A stretch of DNA of 64,000 bases from positions 1,364,001 to 1,428,000 of the forward strand of contig NZ_BJOU01000001.1 of the NCBI RefSeq assembly GCF_009932435.1, given 5' to 3'. Made by a program: the position numbers and the translations under genes. The notes below the pieces were generated by a model. It saw nothing but the letters and a program-made list of their open reading frames with translations. It made no database searches and was not told the DNA's origin. Source of the stretch: Gordonia crocea (lineage in GTDB: Bacteria > Actinomycetota > Actinomycetes > Mycobacteriales > Mycobacteriaceae). Position 1 is the first letter of the stretch. Each line of letters begins with the position of its first letter. Shown in pieces: positions 10,909 to 19,024 of this stretch.

Positions 10909-11472
10909 ATGCCCACCTTGATGATCGTCGTCGGCAGTGTCCGGGAAGGGCGCATCGCTCTCCCGATCGCGAACTGGGCCCGGCGTGCGGTGGAGGCCGA
11001 CGGCCGGTTCGACGTCGACTTCGTCGATCTCAAGGAACTGGCGCTGCCGCTGATGGACGAGCCGAACCACCCGCGCCTGGGCGACTACACGAAGCCGCAC
11101 ACGCGGCAGTGGAGCGCGCGGGTCGCGGCGGCCGACGCCTTCCTGTTCGCGTTCCCCGAGTACAACTACAGCTTCGCGCCGGCCATCAAGAACGCCATCG
11201 ATTACTTGCACTCGGAGTGGACCCGCAAGCCGGTCGGCTTCGTGAACTGGGGTGGCAACTCGGGTGGCACGCGTGCGCAGGCCGCGCTGCGGCCGGTGGT
11301 GGGCGCAGTCGGATTGGTGATGACCCGCGGCAACGTGGAGATCAACTTCCCGCAGAAGCAGCTCGACGCCGAGGGGCGCTTCATCGGCAACGAACAGCAG
11401 GATGCGGTGTTGGCCGCGCAGCTCGACGAGATGGTCCAACTCGACGAGGCGTTGCGCCCCCTGCGCGGCTGA
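10909..11472 (+). CDS. NAD(P)H-dependent FMN reductase, flavodoxin-like
   Basis: The 187-residue protein has the NADPH-dependent FMN reductase fold. The phosphate-binding loop IVVGSVREGRIALPIANW is at the start, and FPEYNYSFAPAIKNAIDYL is the conserved EYN-S flavin-binding motif. NWGGNSGGTRAQAALRPV is the second flavin loop. Such enzymes reduce quinones, azo compounds or chromate, or supply reduced flavin to monooxygenases. The ATG at 10909 has AGGAGAACGAGGAG upstream. It converges on the kinase gene at 11485. The physiological substrate cannot be told. Confidence 0.9.
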   Translation: MPTLMIVVGSVREGRIALPIANWARRAVEADGRFDVDFVDLKELALPLMDEPNHPRLGDYTKPHTRQWSARVAAADAFLFAFPEYNYSFAPAIKNAIDYLHSEWTRKPVGFVNWGGNSGGTRAQAALRPVVGAVGLVMTRGNVEINFPQKQLDAEGRFIGNEQQDAVLAAQLDEMVQLDEALRPLRG

Positions 11473-11484
11473 GGCAGGACCGTC

Positions 11485-12633
11485 TCAGAGCGCGACGATC
11501 AGCGCCAAGATGGCGATGAGGCCCAGCACGATCACGCCGGAGATGACCAGCGACCGGTGCTTGCGCCAGCCCGACGGTGTGCCCGGGGCGGGCGGGACCG
11601 GGGCCACGAGCGGTCGCGGGGCGGCGAAGGTCTGTGACGGCAGCGGCGTCGTGACGCGGGAGCGCGAGTAGGACCCGGTGCTCATGCGCGGCGCCTGCGG
11701 GGTGGTCAGCGCCCACAGCGGGATGGCCCCGTCGGGCCGTCGCAGGCGACCGGTCAGGATCCGGTCGGGCGTCGACCGGGTGGCGGCGGCGGCGATGGCG
11801 GCCAGCCAATCGCGGACCTCGGCCATGCTCGGCCGCTTGGACGGGCTGGGCGTGAGCATCGCCAGCAAGACCTGGTGGAGGGCGCCGGCCCGGCTCGGTG
11901 GCCGGATCTGGGCCCGCGCGACGCGGTCGAGGAGTGCGGCGGTGTCCTCGTCGGCGCCGAACGGCGGCTGCCCTTCCACCATCGTGTAGATGGTCGATCC
12001 CAGCGAGTAGACGTCGGAGGGCTCGGCGGGTACGCCGCCGCGCGCGACTTCGGGCGCGAAGTACGCGGGGGTGCCGGTGATGACGTCGGTCCCCTCGTCG
12101 ACGTCGTCGCCTTTGAAGTGGGCGATACCGAAGTCGGTGAGTTTGACGGTGCCGGCGTCGGGTTCGGTGCCGGCGACGAGGATGTTGCCGGGCTTGATGT
12201 CGCGGTGGATGATCCCGGCCTCGTGTGCCGTCGTCATCGCGGCGGCCACTTGGGCCCCGATCTGTGCGGCGTCGACGTCGCTGAGGGCCCCCACCGTGTG
12301 CAGGATCTCCGCCACGCTGCGCGACGGCATGTATTCCATGACCAGCCACGGAGTCCCGGCATCGAGGGCGACGTCGTGGACGGCGACCGCGTTGCGGTGG
12401 GCCAGCTTCACCGCGACCCGGCCCTCGTGCAGGGCCTTCTCACGGATCCGTTCGGCCCCCTCCGCCGACACCCCGTCGAGGGCGACGACGCGCTTGACGG
12501 CGACGTCGCGGTTCAACCGCTGGTCCCGGGCGAGCCAGACCGATCCCATGCCGCCCTCGCCGATACGGGACCGCAGCCGATAGCGGCCCGCGAGAAGCAG
12601 GTCGGGGGCGGGAATCCTTGTGCTGGAGGTCAC
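11485..12633 (-). CDS. Membrane-anchored Ser/Thr protein kinase, last gene of a Mn-type ABC transporter operon
   Basis: The 382-residue protein has a complete Hanks kinase domain (about 17-280): glycine loop IGEGGMGSVW, Lys47 in VAVKRV, HRD at 143-145 in IIHRDIKPGN, DFG at 167-169, and APE in YFAPEVARGG. A Pro-rich linker (300-355) and one C-terminal membrane helix (about 361-382) follow, after which the protein stops. It therefore has no outside sensor domain such as PASTA. Its GTG start overlaps the TGA of the upstream ABC permease (GTGA at 12630-12633) and no ribosome site is visible, so translation is probably coupled. The location suggests that it phosphorylates the transporter or a metal regulator; this is inference. 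Confidence 0.93.
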   Translation of the reverse strand: MTSSTRIPAPDLLLAGRYRLRSRIGEGGMGSVWLARDQRLNRDVAVKRVVALDGVSAEGAERIREKALHEGRVAVKLAHRNAVAVHDVALDAGTPWLVMEYMPSRSVAEILHTVGALSDVDAAQIGAQVAAAMTTAHEAGIIHRDIKPGNILVAGTEPDAGTVKLTDFGIAHFKGDDVDEGTDVITGTPAYFAPEVARGGVPAEPSDVYSLGSTIYTMVEGQPPFGADEDTAALLDRVARAQIRPPSRAGALHQVLLAMLTPSPSKRPSMAEVRDWLAAIAAAATRSTPDRILTGRLRRPDGAIPLWALTTPQAPRMSTGSYSRSRVTTPLPSQTFAAPRPLVAPVPPAPGTPSGWRKHRSLVISGVIVLGLIAILALIVAL

Positions 12634-13535
12634 TTGGCGAGTATAGGTCCGTCGGGCGTGGGCTCTTGCGCGCGCTCGTCGGATTCTCGTCGGGACCGCT
12701 GCCAGGCCGGGATCACCCCGCGCGCGGGTGCGAACAGGTAGACGAGGAAGAACAGCACGCCCTGGGTCAGTACGACCATCCCGCCCAGCGAGGTGTCGGC
12801 GTAGAAGGAGACGTACAGCCCGACGACGCCGCAGGCGGCGGCCAGCACGGGCGCGATCACCAGCATTCGGCGGAAACGGTCGGTGAGCAGGTAGGCGGTG
12901 GCGCCCGGGATGATGAGCATGGCGACCACGAGCACGATCCCGACGACCTGCAGCGCGGTCACCGCGGTCAGGGCCAGCAGGCCCAGCAGCGTGGCGCCGA
13001 TGAGTCGGGGATTGGCGCCGAGGGCGAAGGCGTGCATCGGATCGAAGGCGTACAGGGTGAAGTCGCGCCGCTTGAGGATCAGAACCGCGGCGACGACCGC
13101 GCCCAGCACGGCGATCTGGACGAGGTCGGAGGTGGAGACGCCCAACAGGTTGCCGAAAATGATGTGGTTCAGGTCGGTTTGGCTGGGGGTCACCGAGATG
13201 AGTACCAGACCGAGGGCGAAGAGCGTGGTGAAGACGACGCCGATGGCCGCGTCCTCCTTGATCCGCCCCCGGTCCCGCACGGCGCCGATCAGGGCCACGG
13301 CGAGGAAGCCGAACACCACCGCGCCGAGGGCGAACGGTGCGCCGACGATGTAGGCGAGGACCACCCCGGGCAGCACCGCGTGGGAGACAGCGTCGCCCAT
13401 CAGGGACCAGCCGATGAGCACCAGCCAGCAGGAGAGCAGCGCGCACACCACCGAGGCGATCATCGTCGCGGCCAGCGCGTTGGTCATGAATCCGAACCGG
13501 AAGGGCTCGGCCAGGAAATCGAACACCGCGTTCAC
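12630..13535 (-). CDS. ABC-3 family metal permease (Mn2+ type)
   Basis: The 301-residue membrane protein has about eight hydrophobic helices and matches the SitC/MntB/ZnuB permease family: LIGWSLMGDAVSHAVLPGVVLAY is the cytoplasmic-loop region that contacts the ATPase, and LQVVGIVLVVAMLIIPGATAYLLTDRF is the conserved EAA-like loop. The C-terminal tail is hydrophilic. It overlaps the ATPase gene by 4 bp upstream and the kinase gene by 4 bp downstream. The substrate is inferred from the binding protein of the same operon. Confidence 0.93.
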   Translation of the reverse strand: MNAVFDFLAEPFRFGFMTNALAATMIASVVCALLSCWLVLIGWSLMGDAVSHAVLPGVVLAYIVGAPFALGAVVFGFLAVALIGAVRDRGRIKEDAAIGVVFTTLFALGLVLISVTPSQTDLNHIIFGNLLGVSTSDLVQIAVLGAVVAAVLILKRRDFTLYAFDPMHAFALGANPRLIGATLLGLLALTAVTALQVVGIVLVVAMLIIPGATAYLLTDRFRRMLVIAPVLAAACGVVGLYVSFYADTSLGGMVVLTQGVLFFLVYLFAPARGVIPAWQRSRRESDERAQEPTPDGPILAK

Positions 13536-14278
13536 CGGCCGACCCCGATCTGCAGGTCGAGCGGGTCCAGGCCGAACGCCCGGACGAGGTTGTCGGGGGT
13601 GACGACCTCGGCGGGATCCCCCTCGGCGAGGACGCGGCGCTGCAACAGGACCGCCTGGTCGGCGAGGCGGGGCACCGAGTGCAGGTCGTGGGTGGAGATG
13701 AGTGCCGTCGCGCCGCGGGACGCTTCCTCGCGCAACAGGGCGGTGATCGCCGCCTCGGAGCGCTTGTCGACGCCAGCGAACGGTTCGTCGAGCAGCAGGA
13801 TCGAGGCGTTCTGCGCGATCGCCCGGGCCACGAAGGCGCGTTTGCGTTGACCGCCGGAGAGGTTGCCGATCTGCCGGTCGTGCAAGTCGGCCAGTTCGAC
13901 GCGGTCCAACGCCTCGTCGACGGCGATGCGGTCCTCGCGGCGCGGGCGTTTGGTGAATCCGAGGCGGCCGTACCGCCCGGTCATCACGACTTCGCGCACC
14001 GACAGGGGAAAGGCCCAGTCGATCTGTTCGGCCTGCGGGACGTAGCTGACCAGGCCGGACCGCCGCGCGAGGGCCGGCGTCGTGCCGTTGATCGTCACCA
14101 CACCCGAGCGCGGGGTGATCATCCCGATGATCGTCTTGAACAGGGTGGACTTGCCCGAACCGTTCATCCCGATCAACGCGCAGACCGAACCGGGCGCGAC
14201 GTCGAAGCCGACCCGATCCAGGGCGAGGACGTCGCCGTAGCGGACGGTGACATCGTCGACGTGCAGGGCGCTGGTCAT
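13532..14278 (-). CDS. ABC transporter ATP-binding protein (Mn2+ type)
   Basis: The 248-residue ATPase has Walker A GMNGSGKST (about 37-45), Q-loop VPQAEQIDW, signature LSGGQRKRAFVARA, Walker B ASILLLDEPFAGVD and the H-loop STHDLHSV. It is closest in layout to SitB/MntA ATPases of the metal-uptake family. Its start overlaps the stop of the substrate-binding protein by ATGA, and its end overlaps the permease by four bases. Confidence 0.95.
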   Translation of the reverse strand: MTSALHVDDVTVRYGDVLALDRVGFDVAPGSVCALIGMNGSGKSTLFKTIIGMITPRSGVVTINGTTPALARRSGLVSYVPQAEQIDWAFPLSVREVVMTGRYGRLGFTKRPRREDRIAVDEALDRVELADLHDRQIGNLSGGQRKRAFVARAIAQNASILLLDEPFAGVDKRSEAAITALLREEASRGATALISTHDLHSVPRLADQAVLLQRRVLAEGDPAEVVTPDNLVRAFGLDPLDLQIGVGR

Positions 14279-15186
14279 TGGACGGCCTTTCCGGTGAGGC
14301 CGGCGACGATGGTGCGCGAGTCGTGCCGGATCAGATCGAGATAGGTGGGCACCGGCCCGTCGGCGCGCGACAGCGAGTCGACGTAGAGGATGCCGCCGAA
14401 GCGGGCACCCGAGGCGGCGGCGACCCGTCGCATCGCCTTGTCCGACACGGTCGACTCGCAGAAGACGGCGGGCACCCGCTCGGTGCGGACGAAGTCGATG
14501 GTGGCGGCGACCTGGCGGGGCACCGCCTGTTGTTCGGCGTTGACCGGCCAGATGTAGCGCTCGGCCAGACCCGCGTCGCGGGTGAGGTAGGAGAAGGCGC
14601 CCTCGCAGGTGACCAGGGCCCGTTCGTTGGCCGGCAGGGCGTGCAGCGAGTCGACGAGGTCGTGGGCGACGGCGCGCAGCCGCTGCTTGTAGGCCTCGGC
14701 GTTGGCGCGGAAGACGGCCGCGCCGGCGGGGTCGATGCGGGTGAAGGCGGCGGCCAGGTTGTCGGCATAGACCACGACGTTGAGCGGGCTCATCCAGGCG
14801 TGCGGATTGGGCTTGCCCGCATAGGCGTCGGAGGCGATGGGAATGGGGGTGATCCCGTCGGAGGCGACGACGTGCGGGGCGTGCAAGTCGTCGGTGAACC
14901 GGTCGAACCAGGCGTCCAGGCCGAGGCCGTTCTTGACGACGAGGGCGGCCCCGGCCGCGCGCCGGACGTCGCCCGGCGTCGGTTCGTATCCGTGGATCTC
15001 GGCCCCGGACTTGGTGATCGACTCGACGGCCAGGCGGTCGCCGGCCACGTTGGCGGCAATGTCGGCGAGCACCGTGAAGGTGGTGACGACCAGCGGCTTT
15101 CCGTGGGCCGCATCGTCGCGCGAGGCCGTCGAGCAGCCCGTCAGAGCGAGTGCGACGGCCATCGTCGCCACCAGGAGTTTCGTCAC
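14275..15186 (-). CDS. Mn2+/metal-binding lipoprotein of ABC transporter (SitA/MntC family)
   Basis: This is the solute-binding lipoprotein that captures metal outside the membrane. A short lipoprotein signal (TKLLVATMAVALALTGC) precedes the mature chain. Family metal-site motifs are HGYEPTPGDVRR, NPHAWMSPLN, a Glu in FCESTVSDKAM and an Asp near YVDSLS. The NPHAWMSP form is that of Mn/Fe proteins such as SitA rather than typical Zn proteins, so Mn2+ is the best guess. The GTG at 15186 is chosen over the in-frame GTG at 15210 because a TACAAT -10 ends six bases before it (leaderless mRNA) and the signal peptide then has a normal length. Confidence 0.9.
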   Translation of the reverse strand: MTKLLVATMAVALALTGCSTASRDDAAHGKPLVVTTFTVLADIAANVAGDRLAVESITKSGAEIHGYEPTPGDVRRAAGAALVVKNGLGLDAWFDRFTDDLHAPHVVASDGITPIPIASDAYAGKPNPHAWMSPLNVVVYADNLAAAFTRIDPAGAAVFRANAEAYKQRLRAVAHDLVDSLHALPANERALVTCEGAFSYLTRDAGLAERYIWPVNAEQQAVPRQVAATIDFVRTERVPAVFCESTVSDKAMRRVAAASGARFGGILYVDSLSRADGPVPTYLDLIRHDSRTIVAGLTGKAVQ

Positions 15187-15192
15187 TTCAAT

Positions 15193-15223
15193 ATTGTAAC
15201 TTCGGGTCACCGAAAACTGTCAA
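15193..15223 (-). promoter_or_regulatory. Promoter and candidate operator of the metal transporter-kinase operon
   Basis: On the minus strand TTGACA (15223-15218) and TACAAT (15198-15193) are 19 bp apart. The spacer contains the inverted repeat TTCGG-GTCA-CCGAA (15201-15214), a likely repressor site, perhaps for a metal regulator. The predicted start of transcription coincides with the GTG at 15186. Confidence 0.7.
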
Positions 15224-15237
15224 TAGGGAGACCCGAA

Positions 15238-15283
15238 GGGGGTGTCGATCCTGCGCCAGGCCCCAGGCCGGATCGACACCCCC
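15238..15283 (-). terminator. Hairpin terminator after the monooxygenase gene
   Basis: A 14-bp perfect stem (GGGGGTGTCGATCC at 15238-15251 with 15270-15283) and an 18-nt loop lie between the end of the monooxygenase gene and the promoter of the transporter operon. Confidence 0.75.
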
Positions 15284-15297
15284 GGTCGGACTGCCGG

Positions 15298-16668
15298 CTA
15301 CGCGCTCACGCGCAGCGTCTCACCGCGGATGTCGGCGGGCAGGTCGTCGTGCGGGTCGCCCAGGCCCAGGTGCTCGCGCAGCGTCGACCCCTGGTACTCG
15401 GTGCGGAACAACCCGCGTCGGCGCAACTCGGGCACGACGTAGTCGACGAACTCGTTGAACGTGCCGGGCGACTGGGCGCTGGAGACGATGAAACCGTCGG
15501 CCTCACCGCCGCGGAACGACTCCTCGATCTGGTCGGCGACATCGGCGGCGGTGCCGACGAACTGCGGCAGCAGCACGCCCTGGGCGTAGAGCTTGCCGAT
15601 GTCGCGCAGCGTGAGGCTGTCGCGCTGGGAGAGCCGCCGGGCCACGTCGAACAAGCCCTGCGTCCCGCTCACCGTGATGTCCTCGACCGGCGCGTCGAGG
15701 TCGTACTGGGAGAAGTCGTGGTCGGTGTGCACCGACAGGGTGATCAGGCCGGAGATGGGGTCGGCCAGCTCGTTGTGGAAGGCCTGCTTCTCGCGGGCGA
15801 TCGATTCGGTCTCGCCGATGAACGGGATGAACGACGGGAAGATCTTCACATGGTCGGGATTGCGGCCGAAGTTCGAGGCCCGGGACTTGACGTCGTCGTA
15901 GTAGGCGCGGCGCCCCTCCGGGGTCGGGTCGATTTCGAAGATGGCCTCGGCCCAGCGTGCGGCGAAGTTCTTGCCGACGTCGGAGGAGCCCGCCTGGATC
16001 AGCACCGGCCGGTGCTGCGGCGATCGGGGCTGGTTGAGCGGTCCGCGGGTCCGGTAGTGCGTGCCGACGTGGTCGACGGCGTGGATCTTGTCCGGGTCGG
16101 CCCACACGCCGGACTCCTTGTCGGCCCGGACCGCGTCGACGTCCCAGCTCGACCAGAGCTTCACCGCGGTCGAGACGAACTCCTCGGCGCGGGCGTAGCG
16201 CTCGTCGTGGTCGAGGTGGTTGTCGAAGCCGAAGTTCTGCGCTTCGGCCTGGGAGAGCGAGGTCACGATGTTCCAGGCGATCCGGCCGCGGGTCAGATGG
16301 TCGAGCGAGCCGAACACGCGGGCCAGCTCGTAGGGGTGGAAGTAGGTCGTCGACTTGGTGACGGCGATGCCCAGGCGCGACGTCGCGGCACCGATGCTCG
16401 CGGCGACCAGGCTGGGGTCGATGGTGGCCGCGGCCTGCGTGCCCCGACGGAACGGCTCGCTCTGGTCGCCGCCGAAGCGAACCGGGGCGGCCAACAAGTC
16501 GGCGAAGAACGCGAAGTCGAAGGTGCCGCGTTCGAGGATGCGTCCGACACGGTGGTAGTGCTCGGGGCCGAAGTAGTCGGTCTCCGAACCCGGGTGGCGC
16601 CACGCGGCGTGCGAGTGGGTGACGGGCGAGGCGATGAGGAAGCCTCCGAGGTGGAGCTGCCGGCTCAT
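15298..16668 (-). CDS. NtaA/SnaA/DszA-family flavin-dependent monooxygenase
   Basis: The 456-residue protein is a bacterial luciferase-like (LLM) oxygenase of the NtaA/DszA subgroup, which uses FMNH2 from a separate reductase to oxidise sulfones, chelators or alkyl compounds. Family marks are LHLGGFLIASPVTHSHAAWRHPG, FDFAFFADLLAAP, GRIAWNIVTSLSQAEAQNFG and HRPVLIQAGSSDVGKNFAARWAEAIFE. The ATG at 16668 has AAAGGA upstream; an earlier start at 16707 would add 13 residues unlike the family. The substrate is unknown. The gene is isolated, so it need not be part of a dsz-type desulfurisation cluster. Confidence 0.9.
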   Translation of the reverse strand: MSRQLHLGGFLIASPVTHSHAAWRHPGSETDYFGPEHYHRVGRILERGTFDFAFFADLLAAPVRFGGDQSEPFRRGTQAAATIDPSLVAASIGAATSRLGIAVTKSTTYFHPYELARVFGSLDHLTRGRIAWNIVTSLSQAEAQNFGFDNHLDHDERYARAEEFVSTAVKLWSSWDVDAVRADKESGVWADPDKIHAVDHVGTHYRTRGPLNQPRSPQHRPVLIQAGSSDVGKNFAARWAEAIFEIDPTPEGRRAYYDDVKSRASNFGRNPDHVKIFPSFIPFIGETESIAREKQAFHNELADPISGLITLSVHTDHDFSQYDLDAPVEDITVSGTQGLFDVARRLSQRDSLTLRDIGKLYAQGVLLPQFVGTAADVADQIEESFRGGEADGFIVSSAQSPGTFNEFVDYVVPELRRRGLFRTEYQGSTLREHLGLGDPHDDLPADIRGETLRVSA

Positions 16669-16787
16669 GGTGGAAATCCTTTGGTCGTGGTCGGTGCGCC
16701 CAGTCAAGCGTGGCGGTGCGACGGGGTCGACCCTTGTGGCCGAGGTGATTTGAAGTGGCCGTCAACCGCGGGCGGCGTGCGGGGTGG

Positions 16788-17741
16788 TCATGGCCGTGCC
16801 ACCCGTGCCAACAGCGTCAGCGGTGCGTCGCCCCACCGGCGCCATTCGTCGTCGTCGGCTTCCGCGAGACAGTCCCACCAGGTCATTGCCCGGTTCACCG
16901 CCCAGGTGAGCCGGGCCGCGACCCACTCCCGGGCGAGGACCGATACCGGCTGCCCCCACGCGTCGGCATAGGCCTCGAAGAGGGGTTCCCAGGCGATGTC
17001 GCCGGCGTGGTGGCCGATCCAGTCGTGGGGCACGCAGAGGATCTCCACGGGATGCGCCCATTGGGAGTCACCCAGGTCGAAAAGCGTGGGCATCCCGCCG
17101 ATGTGGAAGACGTTGCGCGGATGGAGGTCACCGTGCTGCCACGTGGCCGGCAGCGGCGAGGCGGCCAGCGTGTCTGCTGCGGCGGCCACCGTCGGGCGCG
17201 CGGCACGCAGGCGGTCGTGCAATTCGGGCGGCAGATGCGCGGGGTGGTCGTCGTGCAGTCCGGCCAACAGGGCGGTGAGGCGGTCGTACCGTGCCACGAC
17301 GGTGGGCGGCGAGCAGTCGGGCACGCCGAGGCCTGTCACCCTGGGGCCGTGGTCGACGAGGCGGCGTTGGATCGACGCGGCCATGCCGATCAACTCGGCC
17401 CACCCGGCGGGGACGGGCCCGGTCTGCTCGCCCCACGTCGGCCCGCGATCGGCGGTCAGGCGCCAGCCGCGTTCGGGGTCGACGGCGACGGGCTCGTCGA
17501 AACGGTCGGGGAGGAGTTCGTGCAGCGCTGCGCGCAGGGCCGGTTCGAAGGCCTGCGACGTGCAGTTCGCCTTGAACCACCACCGATCCGTGCCGGTGCT
17601 CAACCGCAGGTGCGTCGACCAAGGGCGGATCCGCGGTTGGACGACCTCGTCGATGTCTCGGCCCAACTGCCGGGCCGACCACTGCACCGCCTGGTCTCGC
17701 CAGACCGGATCGCCGACACGGCTGGAGAACGGAACCGCCAT
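16788..17741 (-). CDS. Aminoglycoside phosphotransferase-fold protein
   Basis: The 317-residue protein has the APH/choline-kinase fold: the catalytic loop WQHGDLHPRNVF (about 201-212) and the metal-binding LFDLGDSQWAHP (about 220-231). The Brenner motif is present, but the substrate side is not diagnostic, and such proteins often phosphorylate small metabolites rather than antibiotics. The ATG at 17741 is preferred to the ATG at 17804 because TACGCC stands six bases before it, resembling the leaderless -10 seen at many genes here. It is divergent from the radical SAM gene by about 70 bp. Confidence 0.8.
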   Translation of the reverse strand: MAVPFSSRVGDPVWRDQAVQWSARQLGRDIDEVVQPRIRPWSTHLRLSTGTDRWWFKANCTSQAFEPALRAALHELLPDRFDEPVAVDPERGWRLTADRGPTWGEQTGPVPAGWAELIGMAASIQRRLVDHGPRVTGLGVPDCSPPTVVARYDRLTALLAGLHDDHPAHLPPELHDRLRAARPTVAAAADTLAASPLPATWQHGDLHPRNVFHIGGMPTLFDLGDSQWAHPVEILCVPHDWIGHHAGDIAWEPLFEAYADAWGQPVSVLAREWVAARLTWAVNRAMTWWDCLAEADDDEWRRWGDAPLTLLARVARP

Positions 17742-17810
17742 GGGGTCGGCGTAGGCCGATCGGCGGCGGGTCGGATTGACACGGCTTAGAACATGTGTTC
17801 GCATTGGACC

Positions 17811-18842
17811 ATGCGGTGGGCGGATCAAGCGGTCGAGGCCGACGACGGCGGCTTGCCGGGATTGGGTCGGTCCGACCTGGTGCGCACGGTCACCACTCCG
17901 GAGTTCGCCGGGGTGACCTTCCACGAGGTGTTGTGCCGATCGCTGCTCAACCCGGTCCCGGTGTCGTCGGGCATGCCGTTCCGGTTCAGCGTCAACACCT
18001 TTCGCGGATGCACCCATGCCTGCCGGTACTGTTTCGCGCGGCCGACGCACGAGTATCTCGACTTTGACGCCGGCGAGGATTTCAACCGGCAGATCATCGT
18101 GAAACTCAATGCCGCGGCCGTGCTGCGCAAGGAGTTGCGACGACGGTCCTGGCGGCGCGAGGTCGTCGCGTTGGGCACCAACACCGACCCGTACCAGCGT
18201 GCCGAGGGGCGTTACCGGTTGATGCCGCCGGTGATCGGGGCGCTCGCGTCGTCGGGCACCCCGTTCTCGATCCTCACCAAGGGCACGTTGCTGCAGCGCG
18301 ACCTGCCGCTGCTGCGCCAGGCTGCCGACGTGGTGGATGTGTCCCTGTCGGTGTCGCTGGCGATGGGCGACGAGGAACTGGCCAAACAGTTGGACCCGGG
18401 TGCCCCGTCGCCGCGGGCGCGGTTGGAGTTGATCCGCGCCCTCGCCGAGGCGGGATTCGCCCCGCATGTGATGGTGGCCCCGGTGATCCCGTTTCTCACC
18501 GACTCCACCGCGCAGCTCGACGCGTTGCTGGGCGACATCGCCGACGCCGGCGCGGTGAGCGTGTCGGCGATCCCCATGCATCTGCGGTCGTCGACGCGGG
18601 GCTGGTTCCTGCAGTGGGTGGCCGAGGAACATCCGGCACTCCTCAAGCGCTACCGGGCGCTGTACGGGCGGGGCGCCTACGTGTCGGGGGAGTATTCGGC
18701 AAAGCTGGCGCAGCGGCTGCGGCCGCTGGTCGCTCACCACGGTTTGGTGGGGCAATCGGGGCCCGATCTGCCGGCCGAGCCGACGATGGCGCGGGCGTCG
18801 GCACCGGTGGGTGCGGCACTGGGCGAACCCACCCTGTTTTAA
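17811..18842 (+). CDS. Radical SAM protein, SPL-like (Rv2578c family)
   Basis: The 343-residue protein has the radical SAM cluster motif in RGCTHACRYCFARPTHEYL (CxxxCxxC). Segments VALGTNTDPYQRAEGRYRLMPPVIGAL and FSILTKGTLLQRDLPLL match the spore-photoproduct-lyase-like group that includes Rv2578c. The ending GEPTLF also resembles that family. The reaction and substrate are not known. The ATG at 17811 is where the homologs begin; an upstream in-frame ATG at 17793 is less likely. It is followed by the SOS-controlled mutasome but has its own frame and spacing. Confidence 0.88.
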   Translation: MRWADQAVEADDGGLPGLGRSDLVRTVTTPEFAGVTFHEVLCRSLLNPVPVSSGMPFRFSVNTFRGCTHACRYCFARPTHEYLDFDAGEDFNRQIIVKLNAAAVLRKELRRRSWRREVVALGTNTDPYQRAEGRYRLMPPVIGALASSGTPFSILTKGTLLQRDLPLLRQAADVVDVSLSVSLAMGDEELAKQLDPGAPSPRARLELIRALAEAGFAPHVMVAPVIPFLTDSTAQLDALLGDIADAGAVSVSAIPMHLRSSTRGWFLQWVAEEHPALLKRYRALYGRGAYVSGEYSAKLAQRLRPLVAHHGLVGQSGPDLPAEPTMARASAPVGAALGEPTLF

Positions 18843-18916
18843 TGCGCCGTAGCTCTCTGACCTGGGTAAAAGGTTGCTGTTGCGCGTTGTCCGACCTTGG
18901 GTCTACAGTCCTTATA

Positions 18917-18932
18917 TCGAATGAATGTTCGA
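18917..18932 (+). promoter_or_regulatory. SOS box (LexA site) of imuA'-imuB
   Basis: TCGAAT-GAAT-GTTCGA differs by one base from the mycobacterial LexA consensus TCGAAC-N4-GTTCGA. It lies about 90 bp before the imuA' start. Confidence 0.9.
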
Positions 18933-19024
18933 CGAGGCCCGGTAACTTCCCGACCGGCTTCACAACGGGTCTGCCGGCCTGGTGAAACAAGTCCGGCGGA
19001 CATGGTGAAACGGTCGGAGAAGAC

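Noticed and set aside
15298..16668. A dsz desulfurisation operon
   Set aside because: Only a DszA/NtaA-family oxygenase is present; no dszB- or dszC-like gene is adjacent.
16788..17741. Antibiotic resistance gene (aminoglycoside phosphotransferase)
   Set aside because: Only the general kinase fold is visible; there is no specific resistance signature and no mobile context.
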